Of a stretch of 64,000 bases of DNA, positions 23,044-36,169 are shown piece by piece. Positions within the stretch are counted from its first letter, which is position 1. Each line of letters begins with the position of its first letter. The notes beneath the pieces are model-generated. The model had not been told where the DNA came from. It worked only from the letters and a program-made list of their open reading frames with translations, and ran no database searches. The position numbers and the translations under genes were made by a program. This DNA comes from Solanum dulcamara. Its lineage: Eukaryota; Streptophyta; Magnoliopsida; Solanales; Solanaceae. The DNA lies in NCBI RefSeq assembly GCF_947179165.1, contig NC_077238.1:37251793-37315792 (forward strand). Reading direction: 5' to 3'.

Positions 23044-23207
23044 CAATTTAATTATTATTATTATTATTATTATTATTTTAGATAATTTTATAATTATTTT
23101 TATGAATTCTTAATTTTTAAATAGCGATTTTTGTACTTTCAAATTTTAAGTATTTATTAAGTATATTACTACTATTATATTATTATTATTATTATTATTA
23201 TTATTAG
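22986..23207. repeat. (ATT)n microsatellites
   Basis: Three ATT/TTA runs: about 22986-23042, 23051-23079 and 23171-23207, separated by AT-rich spacers. They lie in the upstream part of the H LTR. Confidence 0.9.
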
Positions 23208-23262
23208 TATTTATTTATTTATTTTATATATTTTTAATAATAATTTATATAGTTTTGAAGTG

Positions 23263-23406
23263 TTTATATAATATGTATACATTATATTGTGAAATATATT
23301 TCTTTATATGAAAATTTATTACTTATTTAATTATTTTATATAATATGTATACATTATATTGTGAAATATATTTCTTTATATGAAAATTATTAACCTATTT
23401 AATTAT
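23263..23406. repeat. 72-bp tandem duplication in the H LTR
   Basis: Units at 23263-23334 and 23335-23406 are nearly identical (both contain 'aatatgtatacattatattg' and 'ttctttatatgaaaat'), differing by a few bases at the right end. It is an isolated two-copy duplication. Confidence 0.85.
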
Positions 23407-24614
23407 TTCATATGTTTAATATATTTACTAATTAAATAGCAATTCATTCAATTTTCTTTCAAATTATTTAAATTATAACTTTCTCTATTCATTTTATTTT
23501 AATTCTAGTCAAATTGTTTATAGTTCATCCAATTCTAGCCTAAAATTGATCCAATTTAGATAATTTATTTCAATTATAGCCATTTGAACCAAATTTGGTC
23601 CAATTTTAAATTTCCTAACCCGATTACAATTATAATACTATACCCTAACCCATTTACATTTTTCATCTTCTCAAAAGAGAAGACCACCATTTTCCATTAT
23701 TCCTCAAAAAGAAAAAGAGAACCAACTGCCACCCTCCCCTCTCTCCTCTGTCGATCGTCCCCTCTCTCCCACCTCCTATCCACTGCGCCACCACCACACC
23801 GGCGTGGTCACGCCTTCTTGCCGCTTCTACCTCTCACCGGAGAAGGGAGGTGGTACTTGGGTATTGGGACAACCTTCAATGTTTTTTATTGGGTTAAAGT
23901 TTAGCATGATTGTTTACAAAACTGATTGGGTATTCTATATTCATGATTCAAGTTTCTTTCCATCTTTGCTTTCTTTAGTGGATTGGTATCACTTTAGTAA
24001 TAATTTATTTATGGTAAACTCGATTAACATACCTTAATTAATTTTCTGTATTTTTGGATATGGAAACTTTGGTGTATAATTTCCTGATTGTAGCATATAT
24101 TACTCTCTTAATTGATTCTGTTGATAGTTTGAATTTTGAATAATTTAGCTTAATTATGGCATAAATTGATTTGTTGATTGATATTCTTGATCTTTTGGGA
24201 AATAAGTGTAGTAATAGCATTTTCATAATTTAATAATTGTGTTTGTATTTTTAATTTTAATGCAATTGATCTTGCCCCTTTATTTGAATTAAAATAGATT
24301 GGTACTTCACTATTTAAAGTAAATTTTATGTTAATTGATTCTTGTTACCTTATTTAGTTTGGACAGATTATTACTTGCTTTATTATGGTAGACTTTTAGT
24401 TGATTAATTGATCTAATTAAGGAATTTCCTTGATTTATTTTAATTTATCCTCTTATTTGGACAGATCTGACATTGATTTCTAGAAGTTTTACTTATTTCT
24501 TGACTTGACTTCCTCTCTCTTTGTTTACGTAAGGAAATGATATACCATGATTGACTCCGCATTTATTCCTTTCCTTTTTACTGTTTGGTCTTTTATTCAC
24601 TATAAAAACATATA

Positions 24615-27600
24615 TGTTACACCCCACACTTTTAAAGTCGGAATGTCTCATCACTTCCTTAGACATTATCATGTGAGCCGGATACGATACGACACTATCA
24701 AATGAATCTAAGGAAGGAATAATGTGATACCCCATAGTAGAGAAGGTTGAAAATAGAGTCGTAAGAATTCGGAAGGAATTGGAGGTCAAGTGATGAGTCC
24801 TAGGACTCGACTCACCTACGTAAGCTACTATCTTAGAAGTCTCACATACTTGAGCTACTGGAGGACATACCAATCTTACGTAGCACGGATTACATAGGCT
24901 CTTAAATCTGAGATGAGATGACGATCCTACGAAAGGGAGCAAAACTAGTTTCCGAACTTACGAAAGTGAAACAAGCAGGTGAAAATAAAGCAGGTGACAA
25001 GCAAGCAGGTGACTCACCTACTTGGGGTAGACCCCGCTGCCACATGGCAGCATGTGATTGGCCATAGGGGTTGAGGTGGCACCCTAGGAGGCAGCCACGT
25101 GGCACCCTAGGGGGCTGCCATATGGCACCTTCTAAGGAGGTATATATATGTGTATTTGGATGACTACTAAGTCATTCTTATTCTATTTGGAGCTGAAACT
25201 CCAGCAAACAAAAGTAAAGGAAGAACGTGAGGAACAAAGAACAAGGTAGCCATGATTTTCTAAGAATTAAAGGTAAGTTCTTAAATTGTTCTCCGTGAAT
25301 TAATTATCTACGGTGTTATTCAACCACATGAAGATGTATATATGTATCTTATGATTTCTACGAAATTAATTCTTTAGCTTGGAACTTAAGAGAAAGTTGA
25401 AAGAAAAAAGAGAGAAAACGTTAAGAGCTAGTTAACAAATCTATTTTTGAATAGGACTGTTGTTAGTAATATTTGTATAACTTCTTGTGTACAGCTTTGT
25501 TTAGAGTGATGCAATATGTTTTGGAAATATATTTCATAGGTTTATAAATTTCATTTAGCCTTTAAAATCCAGTTTTGCTTTTATTTGCTCGAAAAAGGGT
25601 AATGAAGTATAGAGGAGGTACTGCCCAAATTTTGGTTTTGGACATCTTACACGGACTGCAGTTGGTATTTTGGGCATATCTTTTTGTAAAGAATTGATGT
25701 AGGGGTGATTCGAAATTGTATGAGACCCTAAGAAACATGTATATAACTTTTATGAAGGATATAAAGCCTGTTTCCCTCAATTACCCCTTCGAAATAAAGA
25801 GACAATGCAAGACAGTAAGCTGTCCAGAATTTACATTTTGATAGTTTTGAGTGAGTTGTTTGGGGTTTGTATTGTGTAATGTTGGTGTGAATTGCTTGAA
25901 CATATGCTGCAGGTTGTTGTTGTTGGTTGGATGTAGTGTTTAGGTATCTAATTGGAAATTTGGATAGTGCACATTATAGGGGAGGTGCTGCCCAATTTTC
26001 GTTAACGCCTTAATTAATCAAAGAACTAGTTGAGGAGACGAACAAGGAAATATGTTCCATGAATACTAAGGTGCAACCTAAGATGCTGGAAATTTAAGAG
26101 TGGTTGATATTCATATTACTTTCATGTTGAATAGGTTCAAAGGACGACAATGCGAATGGGATAAAGAGTAACTCATAAGAGGTATGTAACGCTTTCTCTT
26201 GGCATGTTTTGGTATAAGTACGTACAGCTATCTTTCTTTCCTTTTGGCAAGTCTTAGTCTTAAGTGAATTGTATGTATAATGTGGGGATAATTCCATTCC
26301 CAGAACTCCAGGTACGCCTCATAATCCCTAACTACGGTTAGGTGTTGACACCCCTACAAGAATTGAGCATTGCCTATTAAGGCTTCTACGTGCTAAAGAG
26401 TAGTGTATGGGAAACTATCTTTCCTTTCTCTTGATATGTACTTGGTATGAAAATGTGATGATTATGCCATAGTTGTTCACCGAGCCCCAGGATGGGCTAT
26501 GTATATAATGACCACCTGAAGGAAAGTATAGACTATATAGAGTTTACTCTCTTTCTTTTTTGGCATGTATTAGTTGTAAGTTAAATATGATGTGAGATCC
26601 GGAGTAACTCCCTTCTTAACATCTCCTATTTATTTTTGAATATCGAACTCTGATAGTAGTTGAACTATTTCCCTGGAAACTTCTATATGTTAAAAAGGTA
26701 CCAAATGTACAGGCTCCAAGTCTTAAGGACTATACGAGACTAAGTGTTTTTGATTCCATAAATGATTTGGACCTATGTTAATACATGTCTAGGGTCCTCG
26801 AGATTACTTTTAAGGCAGCCCATAATGGCATTTAGAGGACACTAGATATGACTACATCGTTATTCGGGTCCTTAAAAAAAAGCTTAACTTTCTTATTCTA
26901 TTGAGTCTCCAATAATGATTTAAACTGCATATAATCACTCACTTCTCTACTCGTGTATACTGTAGCACTTCTTTCACCAAGTCCTGGGCTGGGAATAGTA
27001 ATCATGCATAATTCACTGCATTGTCCACCGAGCCCCTCACTAGAGGGCCGGGATATGTATGTAAATATATATATGATGTGTTGTAATAAGGTGGTGATGG
27101 CACTGGGTTATGATAATCTCATAGGTGTATCCACCGGACCCCTGATAGGTATGGCTATATGATATAATTTGAACATGCATGTTTTTATGATTCACAACGT
27201 ACAGGTACAGAGGCTTCTTTTATGATGTACTGGATTCCCTACTTCTCTGCTTCAAATATGTTTCCATTTATGCTATGTTATGTTTTACATACTCAGTACA
27301 TATGTCGTACTGACCCTTCTTTTCTCGGAGGGGGGGCTGCGTTTCATGCCCCAGGTACAGATACAGGTTGTGGGAGTCCATCAGCTTAGGATTCTGCTCA
27401 GCTCAGCTGGAAGAGGCTCCATTGTATCAGAGCTTAGTTTTTGGCACTGGCCGTTGATGTATAGTATTGTTTTGGTATTCAGGGTACGACGGGGGCCTTG
27501 TCCCATCATATGTCATCATTAATGTTGTTAGAGGTCTACAGACATGTATACGTAGGTTGTGTATATTAGTTTGATTCAGTTGGGTGTACATGATGTATGG

Positions 27601-27820
27601 TATATGTTATTATGTTATGGCAACCTTGTCGGCTTGCATGCCTTTTCATGTTACGACACAAATGAAAAGGGCTACAGGTTTATGAAAATATTATTGCCTA
27701 ATGGGGCTCTGTTACATGATATTATTTTATTTACAGTTCAATTTGACCACAGCTGATAGTTAGGTATACGGAGGGTTCAGGTCGGACCCCAGTTGTGGCT
27801 TACGGGGTTGGATTGTGATA
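24615..27820 (+). mobile_element. 5' LTR of element J
   Basis: Begins TGTTACACCCC and ends '...gattgtgata' (the usual CA end drifted to TA). It holds the U3 palindromes and TATA box listed separately, a possible leader splice donor ('aaaggtaagttc' near 25269), and a block at 26470-27165 of short GC-rich phrases (ccgagcccc...gggc, gtcctgggctggg, gagcccctcac...gggccggga). No protein is encoded. Confidence 0.9.
25002..25150 (+). promoter_or_regulatory. U3 promoter region of J 5' LTR: palindrome, G-box remnants, TATA
   Basis: A 23-bp near-palindrome (arms CAAGCAGGTGA and TCACCTACTTG around a C) is at 25002-25024. One CACGTG is at 25096-25101, with decayed relatives CACATG near 25041 and CATATG at 25119. 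A TATA-like TATATATATG lies at 25141-25150. The 3' LTR repeats the layout (palindrome 32277-32299, CACGTG 32371-32376, TATATATGTG at 32441). Confidence 0.5.
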
Positions 27821-27824
27821 GAAG

Positions 27825-27836
27825 TGGTATCAGAGC
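27825..27836 (+). other. Primer-binding site of element J
   Basis: TGGTATCAGAGC, four bases after the LTR end, is the classic site pairing with the 3' end of plant initiator tRNA-Met. Confidence 0.9.
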
Positions 27837-30310
27837 AGTTCGTCCTTAGATTGTCTGTAGACCGTGTCTAGTAGAATCTTGTATATCGATGTGTTGCGCA
27901 CCACATCTATAAACAAGAGGCTATAGGATATTGAGGATGTTACCTTTCTTTTACATCTGAGATCATGCTATAGATCTGATTCATAAGATAATTCCTTATA
28001 CTAACCTTGGATCTTAATAGAAGGACGACACCAATAGAAGAAAGTAATTGATGACATGGGAAGTTCTGAAGCACGCAGGTAAGTAAAGTAAAGGCCCGAA
28101 AGATATCTATTGGGTAAGGTATTGACATGTGATTTAAATGTAAAGTTGAAACCTGAAAGGAAAGAAGACAGAAAGTGCAACAGATACAGTTTGAAGTTGG
28201 ACATATGAGGTAAGTCTATTACTTTCATACTATTGTTAACATTCAAAGCCCTGTATGGCTACGATATGAGATGATATTGAAAGCCCTGTGTGGATGTGAT
28301 ATAATATGAATATATATATATATATATGTGTTGTCCCTGTGAGGGATTGTTGGTATTTTCTGCGTGAAGGTTTAGGGATAAGTAAGAAATATAGAGGAAA
28401 CTCTATCGAAATTTTCCCAAAACAAGAAAAGGGAATGAAACATAGAGTCTTAAGATGTCTTGGAAGTTGATACCAAGTACCCCCATTATGGTTAACTAAA
28501 GCTGTAAGAGGTACCCTTCAGGTCGTCAATAAGGGATACCCTTTTCACTCGAGGAAGTTTATTACGGAGAAATAAAAGTCTATCTAAGTAGTACAGTTCA
28601 TACCACCGTATCTCCAGCCGTAATTGTGCTGTAGGAAAAATAAAGAGAAGCTCAGGATGAAAGGTAAGATGTTCAGTAATTGAGCTTCACTTATTTTGAA
28701 AATACCAAGCCCCCGACTCTTATTGTAAATTAGATGAGTTGTTCATAACTCGAGGATAAACTCGGAAGGAGACCAGGTAGGTCAAGTATTAAAAGAAGTA
28801 CTATGATGTTTAAGAGATTCTGGTTTCTTCCAACAATAGTTGGAAAATGGTTTACGATAACAGTTTATAGTTCTCCATCGACTAATTGGGGAAAGAACTT
28901 CTAAACAGAAGCACCTCAAAGAGATGTTAGGAACTGAATATGAGTATGAATTAAATGTGTAGTATAGCAGTACGAGGATAAAGTGAAACTGCTAATAAGG
29001 TGCACTTGGTAGATGCTAACTAAGTTAAAAGCCTGCGTGGAGTACGCATTAAGAGCATATAGCTTAAGATATAAAGGAATGACGCGTATACACAACGTCG
29101 CCCCAAAAATAGTGGAACCCTTAAAAGACAAAGACGGCAGACTTAGAGAATAAATGGTGCAACTTATATTCATCCTAGGAAACAAAGGATATAGGTTGGG
29201 ACAAAGCCACTACTTCAAGAAATCCTAGAATAGTTATCGTCGGAATACTAGTACTGCCTAATTGAAATTGGAACGACTACAAGTACTAATTAATTTTTGA
29301 TGAAGATAAGTAGAATATGGCCTCAGACGAGTAGTCCCATGGGTCCTATTACTCAAGTACAGAGTAATAGATGAGGTGTCACACTATATATGAAGAGGTT
29401 CTCGTCGTTTCATAATTTAGCCAAAATTCTGTACGCGGATAACCAGGTTGTCAAATATATAGGAACACGGGGACCTAATGCAATACCAAGTAGATTGGAG
29501 AAAGAGATTGGACAAAATTGAGACTGGACATAGAGACATAGACCAAGGTACAAGCAGATGAAAGTATGAGTACCTTCTAAATGGGGGAAGTTAATGAGAA
29601 AATGGCAAAAGTAGGAAGAGGCAATTGATATGGCAATATATTTGAGATGGACGTCTAAACTTTAATAAAATATCTTGCTGGACCAAGTTAGAAATGTCCG
29701 AAAGCCACCAATAATTGGATGAAAGCCAGAACTCTATATAAGGCAGCGTTAAAAAGGTTGTGATGAGACCCTGAACAACATAACACTAAAAGGCAGCTGC
29801 ATATAAAAATAGAACAGTGTAACCATGAAAAGATATCGAATAAATCAAGAGATATTATGAAGGATAATGACAGCATGCTAGACCAAAAGCTAAAATATTG
29901 GCTATAGAGTTAGTCGCAAATGATGTTACGATAGATAAATAACCAAAAAAAAGGAATAGAAAGCCTCCGGTGGTAGAAAATGAGAAGAACACAGAGTGAA
30001 TAGGGGAAAAGAAAGAAGTGCAACAAGGGGGGACGAGTGGGACAACACTAAGATATCTCTCAGGTTAAGTTGAAAACCTTCTCATATCTTTGTAAAGGTA
30101 AAGAATGACACGAAAATGTGTCAAGAGGATTATAAGAGGGGGTAAGGAAAATTTTGAAATGGTTTGAATAAGACGGACAGGACTAGCTGGTTGCAAGATA
30201 AAAGAGGAAAGGACAAGTCAAAACATAAAGACTCGCTAGACGACGCTACGATAAATTTTGGGCTAAGTTGAGCGCCCCGCTTATTATTGCACGGATTACC
30301 ATGAAACGTG
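27837..30310 (+). other. Decayed internal region of J, no readable protein
   Basis: The position should hold gag, protease and RT, but no motif (capsid, zinc knuckle, D-S/T-G, YxDD) can be read in any frame. Frames are short (under 90 codons) and on both strands alike. The whole interior is about 0.5 kb shorter than a normal gag-pol, so deletions are likely as well as point decay. Confidence 0.6.
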
Positions 30311-30418
30311 ACATGAGGACTTCCTAAGGAGGTCACCCATCCCAATACTTCTCTCGCCCCAGCACGCTTAACTTTGAAATTTTGATGGAACTTAATGTGT
30401 TAGTGCTGGTATGATCAC
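30311..30418 (-). pseudogene. 5S rRNA relic inside element J
   Basis: Read on the minus strand, the sequence follows plant 5S rRNA from about base 7 to base 112 of 120: GATCATACCAGCACTAA near the start, TTAAGCGTGCT then GGGCGAGAG in the middle, GATGGGTGACCTCCT and GGAAGTCCTC near the end. The middle and 3' parts, which contain the internal Pol III control regions (A box, intermediate element, C box), are the best kept; the segment around 30372-30395 has drifted most. One extra base lies in the TCCTTAGGA stretch. Identity is roughly 80 percent by eye. It is antisense to the element, and the aligned site in element F lacks it. A transcribed gene is unlikely: both ends are missing and no T-run terminator follows. 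Confidence 0.9.
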
Positions 30419-30839
30419 GCGAGATGGAAGAATCTGAACTAGTGATGGGGGAATGATATGAGATTATGTACCTAGAGTATTATAAGATATGTTAAGGTAA
30501 TTGTAATAAGGGCTTAAGGAAAACCACCAAGATTAATTAATTACCAACTGATGGCGCACTTGAATGCCACAGTTCTTCGACATAGTACCAGTTAATGATA
30601 GGAAAATGACCGAATGGCTATATTGTCCAGTGGGCGAGGGAATTTCAACACCAATTGGCATCCAACTCTAAGGATTGAAAAGTAAAATCCAAAAGGTAAG
30701 GGTACTGGTTGATGTAATTTATGGAAGCCAGGAAGTAATACCCGAGGTTGAAAATTCCACAATATGACGAGGGCTATAAGACTCACTTTGCACTCCATCG
30801 ACAGATGACTTTGGAGGGAATGTTACCTAGGGATTAACG

Positions 30840-31750
30840 ATATTAGTCCATGCTTCTTCAATCAAAGGCTACCTACTCAGCCAAGAAGGTGTAAAATTAT
30901 AGGGTAAAAGAGTGGTAGGACCTTATGGAGTCCCCATAGCTATTATCCCAGAAGAAGGAGCCCAAGTTATAGTTAACTACCGAGGATCATTCCGCGAAGA
31001 AACTAGGAAGAAAGATAAGTCTTTGTACACTACTTTACCCTCAAACATGATGAACAGATTAAAGTGTACTATTTAAACGTTAGAAGATATGTCATGAGCT
31101 GGTGTTGTTAACTTCAAAAGTAGCTGGGCTGATTATCAATCACTTATCAAGTTGCCTACAATAATAATTACTACTCTAGTATCCCAATGGACCCGTACAA
31201 GACTGGTAGAGCAAGATGTGTAAGCTCCCTATTGGATGGGTCGATGTTAGAAAGTCTAAGCTAAAAAAGGCCCCGACATGATTAAGCAAGCTATTGACTA
31301 AAAGCCCAGAGTCGGCAAAAATAATATACAGATAATCGACATCGACATACAGAGTTCAAATTGATGATTGGATATTCATAACAGGGTCACCTAAAAAAGG
31401 AAACTTAACCCAAAATACATTGGATCTTGTCAAGTTTCTCATAAGGTGGGAAACAATGCCGGTAAGTTGAGCTTACCAACTGATTGGAAAACTATACGCC
31501 CAATCTATTAGATAAGGATGTTTCACAAAGGTACTAGTGAGCCACCCGAAGTATGTTCCATAGATGATGTCCAGGAAATGGAATCCTGTGAGGAACAACC
31601 TATCGCCATCTTAGATCGGCAAACTAGAAGATTGTAGACTAAAGATGTGCCTTTCGTCAAGATACTGTGGCAAAACCAAAACCAGAAAGAGGATGACCGG
31701 AGAAGCTGAAGAAAACATGAAACACAAGTATTCATACTTATTCCCGATGT
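30840..31750 (+). pseudogene. Element J integrase and C-terminal domain, heavily broken
   Basis: In shifting frames one can read a GPYGVPIAIIPEEGAQ phrase (near 30920-30970, family SDRGAQF site with Asp and Arg both replaced), a DEQIKCTI*TLEDM phrase near 31050, PIGWVDV near 31230, QIDDWIFITGSPKKG near 31350-31395, and a C-terminal PIAILDRQTRRL near 31605 followed by VKILWQNQNQ. The order matches Tekay/Del pol. The catalytic triad is not intact. Confidence 0.75.
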
Positions 31751-31891
31751 CTACAGCTAACCCCAACTCCTAAAACTCATATATTAAGTACTTGGATAGA
31801 AGCATGTGTTATGGAAACAATAAAGAATCTCCCTACGATTTGTATAAGGTGCTAAGAGAAGTTTTGTTTAACATTCGGGGACAAATTTTCT

Positions 31892-31905
31892 AAAGGGGGG
31901 AAGAA
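31892..31905 (+). other. Polypurine tract of element J
   Basis: AAAGGGGGGAAGAA directly abuts the 3' LTR start. The same 14 bases precede the F LTR (57431-57418, minus strand), which ties the two into one family. Confidence 0.92.
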
Positions 31906-34900
31906 TGTTACACCCCACACTTTTAAACTCGAAATGTCTCATAAGTTCCTTAGACATTATCATGTGAGCCGGATATGCTACGACACTATCAAATGACTCT
32001 AAGGAAGGGAGAATGTGATACCCCATAGTAGAGAAGGTTGGAAATAGAGTCGTAAGAATTCGGAAGTAATTGGAGGCCAAGTGATGAGTCATAGGACTCG
32101 ACTCACCTACGTAAGCTACTAGCTTAGAAGTATTACATACTTGAGCTACTTGAGGACATACCAAGCTTACGTAGGATGGATTACATAGGCTTTTGAAATG
32201 AGACGAGATGACGATCCTATGAAAGGAAGCAAAACTAGTTTCCGAACTTACGAAAGTAAAACAAGCAGGTGACAAGCAAGCAGGTGACTCACCTACTTGG
32301 GGTAGACCCCATTGCCACATGGCAGAATGTGATTGGCCACAGGGGTTGAGGTGGCACCCTAGGAGGCTGCCACGTGTCAGCCTAAGAGGCTACCACATGT
32401 CACCCTAGGGAGATGCCACATGGCACCTTCTAAAGAGGTGTATATATGTGTATTTGGATGACTAATAAGTCATTCTAATTCTAATTGGAGATGAAACTCC
32501 AGCAAACAAAAGAAGAGGAAGAACGTGAGGAACAAAGAACAAGGCAACCATGGTTTTCTAAGAATTAAAGGTAAGTTCTTAAATTGATCTCCATGAATTA
32601 ATTATATAAGGTATTCCTCTACCACATGGAGATGTATATATGTATCTTATGATTTCTACGAAATTAATTCTTCAGCTTGGAACTTGAGAGAAAGTTGAAG
32701 GAATAAAGAGAGAAAATGTTAAGAGCTAGTTAACAAACCCATTTTTAAATGGGACTGTTGTTAGTAATATTAGTATAACTTCTTGTGTACAGCTTCGTTT
32801 AGAGTAATGAAATATGTTTTGGAAATATATTTCATAGGTTTATAAATTTCATTTAGCCTTTAAAATCCAGTTTTGCTTTTATCTGCTCGAAAAAGGTAAT
32901 GAAGTATAGAGGAGGTACTGCCCAGATTTTGATTTTTGGACATCTTACACAGACTGCAGTTGGTATTTTGGGCATATCTTTTTGTAAAGAATTGATGTAG
33001 GGGTGATTGGAAATTTTATGAAACCTTAATACACATGTATATAATTTTCATGAAGGACATAAAGCCTGTTTCCCTCAATTACCCCTTCGAAACAAAGAGA
33101 CAATGCAACACAGTAAGCTGTCCAAAATTCACGTTTTGATAGGTTTGAGTGAGTTGTTTGGGGTTTATATTGTGTAATGTTGGTGTGAATTGCTTGAACA
33201 TATTATGCAGGTTGTTGTTGTTTGTTGGATGTAGTGTTTAAGGATCTAATTGGAAATTTGGATAGGGCACGTTATAGGGGAGTTGCTGCCCAATTTTCAT
33301 TAACACCTTAACTAATTAAAGAACTAGTTGAGGAGACGAACAAGTAAATATGTTCCATGAATACTAAGGTGCAACCTAAGATGCTGTAAAGTTAAGAGTG
33401 GTTGATATTCGTATTACTTTCATGTTGAATAGGTTTAAAGGACGACGAGGCGAACGCGATAAAGAGTAACTCATAAGAGGTATGTAAAGCTTTCTCTTGG
33501 CATGTTTTGGTATAAGTACGTACAACTATCTTTCTTTTCTTTTGGAAAGTCTTAGCCTTAAGTGAATTATATGTGTAATGTGGGGATAATTCCATTCCTA
33601 GAACTCCAGGTACGCCTCATAATCCCTAACTACGGTTAGGTGTTGACACCCCTACAAGAATTGAGCATTGCCTGTTAAGGCTTCTACGTGCTAAAAAGTA
33701 GTGTATGGGAAACTATCTTTCCTTTCTCTTGATATGTACTTGGTATGAAAATGAGATTATAATGCCATAGTTTATCACCGAGCCCCAGGATGGGCGGGTA
33801 TGAGATATGTATATAATGACCACCTGAAGGAAAGTACAGACTATATAGAGTTTACTCTCTTTCTTTTCTGGCATGTCTTAGTTGTAAGTTAAATATGATG
33901 TAAGATCCGGAGTAACTCCATTCTTAACATCTCCTATTTACTTTTGAATATCGAACTCTGATAGTAGTTGAACTATTTCCCTGGAAACTTCTATATGTTA
34001 AAAAGGTACCAAATGTATAGGCTCTAAGTCTTAAGGACTATACGAGACTAAGTGTTTTTGATTCCATAAATGATTTGGACCTATGTTAATACATGTCTAG
34101 GGTCCCCGAGATTACTTTTAAGGCAGCCCATAATGGTATTTAGAGGACACTCGAGATGACTACACCGTTATTCGGGTCCTCAAACAAAAGCTTGACTTTC
34201 TTATTCTATTGAGTCTCCAATAATGATTTAAACTGCATATAATTGCTCACTACTCTACTCGTGTATACTATAGCACTTCTTTCACCAAGTCCCAGGGTGG
34301 GAATAATAATCGTGCATAATTTACTATATTGTCTACCGAGCCCCTAACTAAAGGGCCGGGATACTATGTATCTATATATGATGATGTGTTGTAATAAGGT
34401 GGTGATAGAACTGGGTTATGATGATCTTACAGGTGTATCCACCGGACCCCTAATAAGGCCGGCTATATGATATAATTTGAACATGCATGTTTTTATGATT
34501 CATAGAGTACAGGTATAGAGGCTTCTTTTATGATGTACTAGATTCCCTGCTTCTCCGCTTCAAATATGTTTCCAGTTATGCTATGTTATGTTTTACATAC
34601 TCAGTACATATATCGTACTGACCTCTTTTTTTTCGGGGGAGGGGGCTGCATTTCATGTCCGCAGGTATAGATACAGCTGAAAGAGGCTCCATTGTATTGG
34701 AGCCTAGTTTTTGGCACTAGCTGTTGATGTATAGTATTAGTTTGGTATTTAGGGGTACGGCGGGGGACCTGTCCCATCATATGTCGTCATTAATGTTGTT
34801 AAAGGTCTACAAACATGCATACGTGGGTTGTGTATATCAGTTTGATTAAGCTGGGTCTACATGATGTATGGTATATGTTTTTATAATATGACAGCCTTAT

Positions 34901-35091
34901 CGGCTTGCATGCCCTTTCATGTTATGACACAAACAAAAAGGGCTACAGGTTTATGAAAATGTTATCGCCCAATGGGGCTCTATTATATGATATTGTTTTA
35001 TTTACAGTTTAGTTTGACCACAACTGATAGTTAGGTATACGGGGGGTTCAGGTCGGACCCCAGTCGCGGTCTACGGGTTTGGGTCGTGACA
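31906..35091 (+). mobile_element. 3' LTR of element J
   Basis: Starts TGTTACACCCC and ends '...gtcgtgaca'. Compared with the 5' LTR it lacks about 42 bp at 34676 (between 'agatacag' and 'ctgaaagaggctcc'); the G LTR has this stretch, so it is a deletion here. Otherwise it is collinear with 24615-27820. Confidence 0.9.
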
Positions 35092-36169
35092 ATAGCCTCT
35101 TCTTTCATTCAAAAGGAGAGACTTCATATGTTTTCTTGACAATACTTGGACATCAATTGATCACTGTACTATCACTAGTTATTGAAAAAAACTCATCGAG
35201 TTTACTTCTCTTTCTCTTTGGTGATTGATAACTAAAAAGCCTCACCCTTCTCGACATAAGCACTGCTCGGAATCCTTGAGATTCTTGTGATCTTGATGTG
35301 TTGAGGATCGGATACAGATTTCTAATATCGTTGACTAGGTTATTGGGATATCAAAATTTGCTTCCTTGTTATCTTTTGGTCTCATCACTGGTTAGTTCTC
35401 TTAACAATGTGTTCTATACCTATGTAGTACTATATATCTTTAATTTGCATTGGTTGAAATTTGGAATGCCTTGAGCATTAATGGAAGCATCCAGGTTAGT
35501 CCCCTATCCTTCTCTATATGCGTGTATTTATTCTGCTATCCTTTTAAATATGTACGTCAGTGTTAACATCATCTCCATTTTCTCATTGATGTGAAATTTG
35601 TATGATCGTTGTATATTTTTGTGTTATTGGTATCTCGTTTGTGTTTTTATTTCTTTTGGCTTAGCAGGTTTTGAACTAAAGTTCAAGACAATGATGAGTT
35701 CGCTTTGGTTGGGATCATATCGAAGAAGTTGTTTATTTAGATCTTTCCCTTTATGTGTATTTCTTTGTTTGAAATATTACGTTATTCGGTCTTGTAATAA
35801 TGTTGTACACGCTCTCTAAATAATAAATTTTGGGGACTGTCTAAGGGGGAGGGGAACTATGTGCTACTTATATTTTTATTTTCACCTTAATTTGTGTATG
35901 CTAGATAAATATGGTTATAGGAGCTAATTAATCTTAGTCATCATAGCATGCTTTGACAAAATTTTCAATTTGGGTTTGAATGATATTTTTATGAGTATTT
36001 GTTTATTTGAAAAAAATAGTCTAAAATTAATACGAATAATCTAATCTTTGATATTGCCTATTATTCATGCGTATTTCAAAATGATTTGCCTAATATTTAC
36101 TTGCTTACCTTTGTCTAGCTTAAATTATAGTTATTAACTTGAATTGTTAAAATATTTGTTTAATGATCA

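Larger units (their letters stand above)
24615..35091 (+). mobile_element. Element J: complete but decayed Tekay/Del-type retrotransposon with 3.2-kb LTRs
   Basis: Two direct LTRs (24615-27820 and 31906-35091) enclose about 4.1 kb with a tRNA-Met-type PBS right after the first and a 14-nt PPT right before the second. Flanking five-base words are ATATA (24610-24614) and ATAGC (35092-35096), an imperfect target duplication. Internal coding is reduced to a ruined integrase, and a 5S rRNA relic lies inside. A rough by-eye count over the first 320 bases of the LTRs gives about 8 percent difference, so the copy is not recent. It interrupts the H LTR. Confidence 0.9.

Noticed and set aside
22986..23207. 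CRISPR-like regular repeats
   Set aside because: These are simple ATT microsatellites without spacers of fixed size, in a plant genome.
23584..23904. 106-codon plus-strand frame rich in Pro and Ser
   Set aside because: Lies in the pyrimidine-rich leader part of the H LTR; no known domain and no relatives seen elsewhere in the window.
27837..30310. Non-autonomous LARD status for element J
   Set aside because: Integrase remnants between 30840 and 31750 show that J descends from a coding element; the silent interior is better explained by decay and deletion.
30311..30418. Functional 5S rRNA gene or a Cassandra TRIM
   Set aside because: Both ends are missing and many bases have changed; the relic is in the interior of a 10.5-kb element, whereas Cassandra carries 5S in short LTRs.
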